Position numbers and translations under genes: made by a program
Part shown: one piece after another, positions 57,530 to 64,000 of the stretch
Numbering within the stretch: position 1 is the stretch's first letter
Layout: every line of letters begins with the position of its first letter
Source: an uncultured Maribacter sp.
Lineage (GTDB): Bacteria; Bacteroidota; Bacteroidia; Flavobacteriales; Flavobacteriaceae
Assembly (NCBI GenBank): GCA_947504045.1
Contig: CANNFY010000006.1
Location: forward strand, 97,564 to 161,563
Direction: 5' to 3'
Length of the DNA: 64,000 nucleotides
Notes under the pieces: generated by a model
The model's input: the letters and a program-made list of their open reading frames with translations, nothing else
Told to the model about the DNA's origin: nothing
Database searches by the model: none

Positions 57530-58270
57530 TTAATAAAAACTTTGTATTGTTTTATTTATAATAGGTAGTATTTTATATAATTGTTTATTTGAAATTTTAA
57601 TTTCTTTTAATTTTTTTAACTGGCGCATGTTATGAATGTCTGATCCAGCATAATCAAATAAATCTTCGTTTAAAAGTTTGTCTGCTGCTTGTTGCACCTC
57701 TTTACCATAGTAATTACTTAAAGAAAGTAAATTAAGTTGAAACTTAATTCCTTGGCTTTTATACTTGTTATAAGTATTAAATTTAGAATGTAAGTACACA
57801 TAGCGTTCAGGGTGTGCAAGAATTGGAAATAAAGATTTTTCTTTAATTTTTTGAATGGCGTTTTCAAAATTTATAGATGGTTGTAAATAAGACATTTCTA
57901 CTAAAAGATAGTTCTTATCTAAAGGCATTATGTCATTATTTAATAAAATAGTTTCAAAATTAGAATCTATCATATGTTCTGCAGAAAAAGAAATAGAAAT
58001 ATCTTTAATATTATTATAGGCAAGCCCATTCTTTAATTCTGCATGAGATTTAGAAATACTTTCATAGTTATTTGGATAATAATTATACATTATATGCGGT
58101 GTTGCAATAAAGTTAGTTACACCAAAATTTGAAAACTCTTTAATTAGTTTTATAGAATCTTCTACTGTTTTGGCCCCATCATCTATACCTGGTAATATAT
58201 GATTGTGAATGTCTGTAAAACCATTTAAATGATCAATCAAATAATTTTTTTTTTGAAAAAAGCTAAACAT
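57530..58270 (-). CDS. PHP-family protein-tyrosine phosphatase (CpsB/CapC/YwqE-like)
   Basis: This 246-residue metal-dependent phosphatase removes phosphate from the tyrosine tail of Wzc-type kinases. The PHP motifs are DIHNHILPGIDDGAKTVEDS near residue 20, IATPHIMYNYYPN near 58, SAEHMID, LAHPERYVYLH near 148 and a final YAGSDIHNM. All metal ligands are visible. It faces wzc across a shared terminator, completing a kinase-phosphatase pair that cycles export, but on the opposite strand so expression is independent. Confidence 0.92.
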   Translation of the reverse strand: MFSFFQKKNYLIDHLNGFTDIHNHILPGIDDGAKTVEDSIKLIKEFSNFGVTNFIATPHIMYNYYPNNYESISKSHAELKNGLAYNNIKDISISFSAEHMIDSNFETILLNNDIMPLDKNYLLVEMSYLQPSINFENAIQKIKEKSLFPILAHPERYVYLHSKFNTYNKYKSQGIKFQLNLLSLSNYYGKEVQQAADKLLNEDLFDYAGSDIHNMRQLKKLKEIKISNKQLYKILPIINKTIQSFY

Positions 58271-58319
58271 AGGAAACTATCTTAATTTGTTTTTTATAAA
58301 AATAAAGCTTTATAAATAA

Positions 58320-58898
58320 TTATATTTTTTTTACATATTTTGTAATTATAACAATTTGCTGTCCGTCTACTTTACCTTCAATATATTCTTCATTTTCATG
58401 ATCTAAAGAAACTCTTCGTACTGCAGTTCCTCTTTTAGCAACCATACTAGAACCTTTTACATGTAAATCTTTAATAAGAACAACATTGTCTCCGGCATTA
58501 ATAATAACACCATTACTATCTCTATGTATTATTTTTTCATCAGGATCTTCTCCTTCACCAGTTGCTTGAGCCCATGTAAGATCTTCTTCCTCTAAATACA
58601 TCATGTCTAATAAATCTTTTGGCCAACCTTCATTTTTTAGCCTAGAGAGCATTCTCCAAGAAATTACTTTTACAGCTACAACTTCACTCCACATACAATC
58701 GTTTAAGCATCTCCAGTGGTTTGCATCTGTAAGTTCAGCATTATCTATTTGTTCAATGCACGTACTACAAGCATGTATATGTTCATCTAAAGAACTTTTT
58801 TTATTTGGCTTTACTTCATAAACTTTTAAATCTTCTGAAGAGCTACATAATTCACATATTCCACCAGACCTTTTATTTATTTCTCTTTCTAAAGACAT
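58320..58898 (-). CDS. PhnA domain-containing zinc-ribbon protein
   Basis: This 192-residue protein has an N-terminal zinc-ribbon (CELCSS near residue 15, then ACSTCIEQID near 43 and a Cys pair-like LNDCMW). It ends in a PhnA domain (SNGVIINAGDNVVLIKDLHVKGSSMVAKRGTAVRRV). PhnA-type proteins are widespread, and despite the name are not part of C-P lyase; their role is poorly defined. The ATG at 58898 (MSLEREINKR) is preferred over an upstream in-frame start at 58928 that would add ten atypical residues. It lies just outside the polysaccharide locus. Confidence 0.88.
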   Translation of the reverse strand: MSLEREINKRSGGICELCSSSEDLKVYEVKPNKKSSLDEHIHACSTCIEQIDNAELTDANHWRCLNDCMWSEVVAVKVISWRMLSRLKNEGWPKDLLDMMYLEEEDLTWAQATGEGEDPDEKIIHRDSNGVIINAGDNVVLIKDLHVKGSSMVAKRGTAVRRVSLDHENEEYIEGKVDGQQIVIITKYVKKI

Positions 58899-59087
58899 TG
58901 ATTGTATAATTAAAATACAAAAGTGCATAATTTAATATAATTATAGAAGTAATATAGTATATAAAACTATGGATCATTTTTTTTTTAGTTTTTGTATTAT
59001 TAATTTTCTTTTTGTTTATAAATACCAGTGAAAATATTTACAATTTTAACGTATACATTTTATTTTTGGATGTTCTTAAATTATACT

Positions 59088-59438
59088 ATGGAAAAACTTA
59101 AAATAGGGGATAAGGTATACAATGTTAAAAGAGATGGTTTTGAGGATTTGGCTAGATATACTTTTTCTGTAGTAGAAAAAACTACAAAAACTCTTGCTAT
59201 TTTAAAAAATGGAGTGCGTTTAAAAAATGACCCAAAAATCTCCTATATTATGGAAGATTACGGTTTTTCTGTTTATAGAGATTATGCTACACATTGGCAT
59301 GTGGTTTCTTTAAAAGCTATTCGAGAAGCCCAAATAGAGAATGAAAAAATTAAAGCGGTAGAATGGTTTAAAAACAAAGAATTTACAATTCAGGAGCAGC
59401 AGCAGATTTATAGAGAATTTGCTGAATTAGAAAAGTAA
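59088..59438 (+). CDS. Conserved hypothetical protein (116 aa)
   Basis: No family is recognised. The 116-residue soluble protein begins MEKLKIGDKVYNVKRDGFEDLARYTF, an SH3-like opening seen in small beta-barrel proteins. It continues with a basic middle, a conserved YATHWHVVSLKAIREAQ, and a helical, Gln/Glu-rich end. The ATG at 59088 is preferred to a GTG at 59028, whose 20 extra residues are hydrophobic and not in keeping with a cytosolic protein. It converges on the PorE-like gene; a short AT hairpin at 59436-59456 with a T-run may terminate both transcripts. Confidence 0.6.
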   Translation: MEKLKIGDKVYNVKRDGFEDLARYTFSVVEKTTKTLAILKNGVRLKNDPKISYIMEDYGFSVYRDYATHWHVVSLKAIREAQIENEKIKAVEWFKNKEFTIQEQQQIYREFAELEK

Positions 59439-59453
59439 ATTATAAGTTGTAAT

Positions 59454-61379
59454 TTATTTTTCAATAACAATAAATTCGGATCGTCTATTTAATTGATGGT
59501 CTTTATTAGAACAAGGCACCCCATTTTTACAATTATTTATTAATTGTGTTTCTCCATATCCTTTTCCAGAAATACGATTGTTATCAATTCCTTTAGAAAT
59601 TATATATGTTATGGTAGACTTAGCTCTTCTTTCTGATAACCAAAGGTTATATTTATCTTCTTCACGGCTATCGGTATGCGACCCAACTTCTATAATAATT
59701 TCGGGTCTTTTTTGCATATACTCTACTACTTTGTCTAGTTCAGGTAACGCATCTTTTCTTAAGTACGAACTATTCAAATCAAAATAAATAGGGGTAAGTT
59801 TTAAAATTTTAACTAAATCTGAGCCAACATCTGCAACTTTACTAGACATCTCTAACTCTATACGTGTATTTTTAATATTTTTCTCTTCAGTAGAGGTAAG
59901 CATAAATAGAGCTCCATCTTCATAGTTGTCTTTTACTCCAGATAATTTGTATTGTTTTTCTTGGCATGGTATGCGTATTGTATAGGTTCCATCGGACAAT
60001 GTTCCTGTATTTGCCAATTTATTTCCTAAAAAATCGTAAGCATTTATAGTGGTATTTGGTAATGGTTTTTCGGAATCTTTATCTATAGCAATACCTTCTA
60101 TAAAAGTAAAGCAATCTGAGGTACTTTTTGTTAAGGTGTAAATATCATCATTTCCTATACCGCCATTTCGGTTAGATGCAAAGTATCCTTTTTCTTCTTT
60201 TTCATCTAGAATAATAGAAAAATCATCTTCAGAACTATTTAAAGGGCTTCCTAAATTAGTAACTGTCTGTTTTTTATTTAAATCTACACTAAAAAGGTCT
60301 AGACCACCAAGACCAGGATGCCCGTCTGATGCAAAATATAATGTGCCAGATTTACCAATAAAAGGAAAAGTTTCTTTTCCTTCTGTGTTAATAGGAGTAC
60401 CTAAATTTATGGGAATACCAAAAGTGCCATCTGCTAAAACATCTACAACATATATATCTGAGGCACCTAAACTTCCTGGCATATCAGAAGCAAAATATAA
60501 TTTGGTTTCTGAAGAATTTAATGTAGGATGTGCAACGGAGTAATCTGTATTGTTAAATGGTAAATCTTCAATATTGGTCCATTCTCCATTTATAAAAGTT
60601 GCTCTGTAAATTTTTAATCTGCTAATCCCACTTTTATCTCTTTTAAATGCTTTTTTACTATAATTGTTTCTAGTAAAATAAACGGTTTTCCCATCTTTAC
60701 TAAAACAGGTAGAAGATTCATTTGCCGTAGAATTTAAAACTTCAGAAAATTTAGATAATTTTTCTATTTCTTCATTTTTTAATTTAGCATTATATAAATT
60801 TAAATAGGGTAGATTATTGTGTTTAGCAGGAGTTTCTAAATCTCTAGAAGTAGAAAACACTAAATTATTCAGATAATAAGAAGGGGCAAACTCAGACTCT
60901 TTCGTATTTAATTTTGTAAGATTTTTTATGGTATATTGTTCTGATGGGATGCTTATATTTTTTAAATAATCTTGATTATTTGCATATAAATTTGCTCTTT
61001 TATCGTGGTTTTTGGCTGCTTTAAATTTTTGCATCCAAATATTAGATTCTTTATAGTTTTTAGTAGATTTTAAGGATTGCGCATAACGGTAAAAATAATC
61101 TGAAGCAACTTTTATGTCTTCTAATTGAAATAATTTGGAATACCAAAAAACGGCAACATCATAATTTGCATTTAAGAAATTAGAATTACCTAATTTTTTA
61201 TAAATAGTTTCTACAGAATCTCCATTCTCTAAAAGTTCATCAAAAGAGTCTATTTTAGACATGTAAGCATAATCTTCAAAATTGTCTTTTGTTTGTGCTT
61301 CATTCTGTTCTTGAGAAAAACAAAGCATAGGTAACATTACAGCTACTAAAAGGAAACGATATTTGCGTATAGTTTTCAT
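59454..61379 (-). CDS. PorE-like OmpA/PD40 protein of the type IX secretion system
   Basis: This 641-residue outer-membrane-associated protein shows the four-part PorE layout. After a signal peptide (about 1-22) come a TPR-like helical region (about 45-135, with YDVAVFWYSKLFQLED), a PD40 beta-propeller (about 150-415, repeats such as LYFASDMPGSLGASDIYVVD and LYFASDGHPGLGGLDLFSVD), a carboxypeptidase-regulatory-like domain (about 420-500), and an OmpA C-terminal domain (about 525-641, VGSHTDSREEDKYNLWLSERR). PorE-type proteins anchor T9SS complexes to murein. It lies 9 bases after the PorP/SprF gene. It may be specific to the adhesin upstream rather than the core PorE. Confidence 0.87.
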   Translation of the reverse strand: MKTIRKYRFLLVAVMLPMLCFSQEQNEAQTKDNFEDYAYMSKIDSFDELLENGDSVETIYKKLGNSNFLNANYDVAVFWYSKLFQLEDIKVASDYFYRYAQSLKSTKNYKESNIWMQKFKAAKNHDKRANLYANNQDYLKNISIPSEQYTIKNLTKLNTKESEFAPSYYLNNLVFSTSRDLETPAKHNNLPYLNLYNAKLKNEEIEKLSKFSEVLNSTANESSTCFSKDGKTVYFTRNNYSKKAFKRDKSGISRLKIYRATFINGEWTNIEDLPFNNTDYSVAHPTLNSSETKLYFASDMPGSLGASDIYVVDVLADGTFGIPINLGTPINTEGKETFPFIGKSGTLYFASDGHPGLGGLDLFSVDLNKKQTVTNLGSPLNSSEDDFSIILDEKEEKGYFASNRNGGIGNDDIYTLTKSTSDCFTFIEGIAIDKDSEKPLPNTTINAYDFLGNKLANTGTLSDGTYTIRIPCQEKQYKLSGVKDNYEDGALFMLTSTEEKNIKNTRIELEMSSKVADVGSDLVKILKLTPIYFDLNSSYLRKDALPELDKVVEYMQKRPEIIIEVGSHTDSREEDKYNLWLSERRAKSTITYIISKGIDNNRISGKGYGETQLINNCKNGVPCSNKDHQLNRRSEFIVIEK

Positions 61380-61388
61380 AAGCTTTAT

Positions 61389-62351
61389 TTAGAAAAATCT
61401 AGGAGTTAAATCTATTTTCTCTTTTTTGAAAAATTCATACCTCAGAAATAATTCAAAAGAACCGTCATTAAAACGTGTGCCACCTAATTTTGAAACTTCT
61501 TTATCATAAGCAAGGCCTAACATAAATTGTTTTGTCATCTGAAAACCAAAAAGAGCACTTACTGCTGATCTCCACCTATATGCTGCCCCTAATGTAAATT
61601 TTTCGTTTAATAAAAAATTTGCAGAAACATCTGTTTGTAAAGGAACACCTTGAACTCCTTTAAAGAGTAAAGCGGGTTTAAATTTTAGACTAGGTGATAA
61701 ATTAAATACATAACCAGATATTACATACCAGTTCATTTTTTCTGTTGCAATATTATTTGTTCCTGTACTAGAATTTTGAAAATGTTCTGTTTCTAAAAAA
61801 TTAGGAATAGATATACCAGCATAAAATTTTGGAGTATGATAATAAATACCAGCTCCTATATTTGGAGAGAATTTTTTATATAAATCGCTATCTCCAACAG
61901 GAGAGGAGCTAGCAGTATAGTTTCGTAATTTATTAAAATCAATATTTAATAAATGTCCACCAGCTTTAAGTCCAAAAGCAATTTTATTTTTCTCTGAAGT
62001 TTTAAGTGTGTAGGAAAAAGAACCGTCAAAATAAGTGTTTTGATTAGTATTGTTTCCTATTTCATCATGAATTATAGAAAAGCCTAAGCCTACTTTTTTA
62101 GAAATTGGGCCATTAATATTAAGAGTTTGTGTATTAGGACCACCATCTGTTCCAATCCATTGTGATCTATGTAATGCAGCTATACTTAAAACATCTCTAG
62201 AGCCTGCATATGCAGGATTAACTGTAATGGTATTATACATATACTGCGTATATTGCGCATCTTGCTGAGCATATACACTATTTTGATACGCTACCATAAA
62301 GAGTAAAAATAGAACTCCTTTAATTTTATTTATATAATTTATATACTGCAT
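61389..62351 (-). CDS. PorP/SprF family type IX secretion membrane protein
   Basis: This 320-residue outer-membrane barrel-type protein has a signal peptide ending near VYAQQ. The family-defining DAQYTQYMYNTITVNPAYAGSRDVLS follows directly, then SQWIGTDGGPNTQTLNINGP. SprF-like proteins are needed for surface export of a specific type B T9SS substrate encoded next to them; here the substrate gene is the one upstream. The stop and start of the two genes overlap by one base (TAATG), so translation is coupled. Confidence 0.93.
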   Translation of the reverse strand: MQYINYINKIKGVLFLLFMVAYQNSVYAQQDAQYTQYMYNTITVNPAYAGSRDVLSIAALHRSQWIGTDGGPNTQTLNINGPISKKVGLGFSIIHDEIGNNTNQNTYFDGSFSYTLKTSEKNKIAFGLKAGGHLLNIDFNKLRNYTASSSPVGDSDLYKKFSPNIGAGIYYHTPKFYAGISIPNFLETEHFQNSSTGTNNIATEKMNWYVISGYVFNLSPSLKFKPALLFKGVQGVPLQTDVSANFLLNEKFTLGAAYRWRSAVSALFGFQMTKQFMLGLAYDKEVSKLGGTRFNDGSFELFLRYEFFKKEKIDLTPRFF

Positions 62352-64000
62352 TATCTGTTTATGTATAAATACCCTTTTAATACTTTTTCTTCGCCTTTTA
62401 TTACATATGTAATTCTATAGAAATAGACTCCAGATGTTAACTTTTTATTTTCAGGAATAGCAATTTGTCCTTTAGATAAACCTTTAAAAGCATTACTGTT
62501 ATTATTGTATTCTGTTGTTTTCCAAACTAATTGCCCCCATCTATTATGTATTTCAACAGTATTTTCAGGAAAATAATTAATATTAATAATTTCAAAGCCT
62601 CCATTCATTATATCTCCTGGCGTAACTAAATCATTTTCTATATAAATATCACAAGGAGAACCAATAGGAGGAGTACCACCTTCCGAATCACATGAATCTA
62701 ATGGGTCTGTACCGTCTAAGACTTCTTGTCCATCTTCAATTAAATCTCCATCTGTATCTGGATTATCAGGGTCTGTCCCCAAAATATCCTCTTCAGAATT
62801 TGTTAAACCATCATTATCACGATCGTTATCTACTTCAATTTGATACATAATAGTAACTAACCCATTTCCCTCATTATTTACTTCATCTTGTGCATTAATA
62901 TTTAAGATTGTCCCCGAAGTAGCTTCGGTAAATTCTCCGGAATCCGGAGAATCAATTTCGGTATTTATGTACCATATACCATTATTATCTGTTACAGTGG
63001 TGTATGTAATATCTATTATAGAGTCTCCATTTTGGTCTATAGAAACTATTAAAGTTTCATTTATATCACCTGTTCCAGTTAATAAAGGAGTACTGTCTTC
63101 TGTAGTGAAACTATCCACAGTAGGGCTTTGAGTGTCAACAATATAAGTTCGTTGTGCAGTAGCAGTACCTGTATTTCCAAAATTATCCGCTGTAGTAAGA
63201 ATTCCTATAACTGTAAAATCACTATCAGAAACTAATTGTAAACCAGTAACAGGTATAGTGAAGTTACCACTATTAGAAACTGGAGCAGTAAAATTTGTAG
63301 CATTTACGGTAAGGGTAACAATGTCATTTTCTTTAAAGTCTCCTGAAACTTGACCTGTAATAGATATGGTAGAATTAGATTCTTCTTCGTTTATGCTATT
63401 ATCTGTGGTTATATTATTTATGCTAAGAATAGGAACCAAAACTGTTCCGCTATTAACTGGGTTTATAGTAATATTCGCAATTACACTTTCTATTGTTCCA
63501 TTTATATCGGTAACATCATAGGTAAAAGAATCGGTTCCATTAAAGTTTGAGTTAGGTGTGTAACTAAAGGTTCCGTCATTATTTAATGTTAATACTCCAT
63601 TTGTTGTATTTGTATTGACTCCATAAGAAGTTGTACCTGCATGAGTATCGTTGGTAGACACATCCTGATTTAGTACCGTATCTTCATCTGTAGAAAAACT
63701 ATCTGCCACACCATCCGCAATGGAATTTACAGTAATGGTTACGGTAATGGTTTCGATAGTAGAATTAGAATCGGTTACATCATAGGTAAAAGAATCATTA
63801 CCATTAAAATCGGCATTTGGGGTATAACTAAAGGTACCATCGGTAGCCATGACTACGGTTCCGTTGGTTGCATCGGTATTGACTACATAAGAAGTTGTTC
63901 CAGTATGGGTATCGTTGGTAGACACATCTTGATTTAAGACGGTATCTTCATTCCCACTAAAACTATCTGCTACACCATCCGCAATGGAATTTACGGTAAT
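62351..64000 (-). CDS. T9SS type B secreted protein with tandem Ig-like repeats (N-terminal part outside window)
   Basis: Only the C-terminal 549 residues are visible; the frame stays open to the right edge, so the GTG at 63925 is internal. From the edge inward there are tandem 88-residue Ig-like (Big_9-type) repeats with DGTFSYTPN-x-NFNG-DSFTYDVTD. Two further Ig-like domains follow (about residues 180-360 of the visible part), then a calcium-binding thrombospondin type 3-like stretch (DNDGLTNSEEDILGTDPDNP). The gliding-motility-associated CHU_C sorting domain (VEIHNRWGQLVWKT, GVYFYRITY) closes the protein. This is the profile of a large cell-surface adhesin exported by the T9SS. Confidence 0.9.
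   Translation of the reverse strand: MTVNSIADGVADSFSGNEDTVLNQDVSTNDTHTGTTSYVVNTDATNGTVVMATDGTFSYTPNADFNGNDSFTYDVTDSNSTIETITVTITVNSIADGVADSFSTDEDTVLNQDVSTNDTHAGTTSYGVNTNTTNGVLTLNNDGTFSYTPNSNFNGTDSFTYDVTDINGTIESVIANITINPVNSGTVLVPILSINNITTDNSINEEESNSTISITGQVSGDFKENDIVTLTVNATNFTAPVSNSGNFTIPVTGLQLVSDSDFTVIGILTTADNFGNTGTATAQRTYIVDTQSPTVDSFTTEDSTPLLTGTGDINETLIVSIDQNGDSIIDITYTTVTDNNGIWYINTEIDSPDSGEFTEATSGTILNINAQDEVNNEGNGLVTIMYQIEVDNDRDNDGLTNSEEDILGTDPDNPDTDGDLIEDGQEVLDGTDPLDSCDSEGGTPPIGSPCDIYIENDLVTPGDIMNGGFEIININYFPENTVEIHNRWGQLVWKTTEYNNNSNAFKGLSKGQIAIPENKKLTSGVYFYRITYVIKGEEKVLKGYLYINR
63470..64000 (-). repeat. Tandem 264-base coding repeats of the secreted adhesin
   Basis: The same landmark (GTAGACACATC with following GATTTA) recurs at 63657 and 63921, a period of 264 bases or 88 codons, and the following CCATCCGCAATGGAATTTAC block also recurs. 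The identity is high at DNA level, which suggests recent duplication and more copies beyond the edge. Confidence 0.8.

Noticed and set aside
63470..64000. CRISPR-like array
   Set aside because: The repeats are 264 bases long, in frame and encode Ig-like domains; there are no short palindromic repeats with unique spacers or cas genes.

Overview
This AT-rich window reads as chromosome of a member of the Bacteroidota, most likely a marine or free-living Flavobacteriaceae. The basis is: a Bacteroidota-type LptD, a bacillithiol glycosyltransferase (BshA), PorP/SprF and a PorE-like OmpA protein of the type IX secretion system (T9SS), a T9SS type B C-terminal sorting domain, TAnnTTTG-type promoter elements, and almost no Shine-Dalgarno sequences. 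No rRNA, tRNA, CRISPR array, insertion sequence or integrase was seen.

Layout. (1) 1-21802 is mostly conserved housekeeping: tamB (cut by the left edge), pfkA-gapA-sugar kinase, ridA and lptD on the minus strand, a cell-wall amidase, an MCE/MlaD protein, a two-gene Fe-S redox module with a small conserved companion, a GH3/beta-lactamase fusion, bshA, a PrcB-like lipoprotein and an OmpA protein. (2) 21827-58270 is one large surface-polysaccharide locus, broken into strand-alternating blocks. It encodes nucleotide-sugar enzymes (Ugd, a TviB-type dehydrogenase, Gmd, Fcl, a PglF/CapD-like dehydratase and a PglE-like aminotransferase), a PglC-type initiating transferase, five recognisable glycosyltransferases, a Wzx flippase, a Wzy polymerase, Wza and Wzc for export with a PHP-type phosphatase, two O-acylation systems (OafA-like; MBOAT plus SGNH), a beta-helix lipoprotein, a protein of unknown family, and a six-gene decoration module (three FemAB/GNAT-fold proteins, HAD, ATP-grasp, two-domain HAD). 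(3) 58320-64000 returns to other functions: a PhnA-like protein, a small hypothetical protein, and a T9SS trio (PorE-like OmpA, PorP/SprF, and the C-terminal part of a repeat-rich secreted protein cut by the right edge).

How the genes fit together. The polysaccharide locus looks like a complete Wzx/Wzy-dependent pathway for a capsule or exopolysaccharide. UDP-GlcA, a UDP-HexNAcA, GDP-L-fucose and a UDP-4-amino-4,6-dideoxy-HexNAc are predicted donors. The most intriguing part is 21827-28918, which I infer to be a modification system that activates a carboxylate (ATP-grasp) and transfers acyl or aminoacyl groups (three PF13480-like proteins) onto the glycan, possibly onto the 4-amino sugar, for which no PglD-type acetyltransferase is visible here. 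Other points of note are a probable CTG start codon for the TviB-type dehydrogenase, an HAD protein whose motif I lacks the second aspartate, and a perfect 12-bp inverted repeat inside the 3' end of a gene that probably terminates the convergent ompA transcript.
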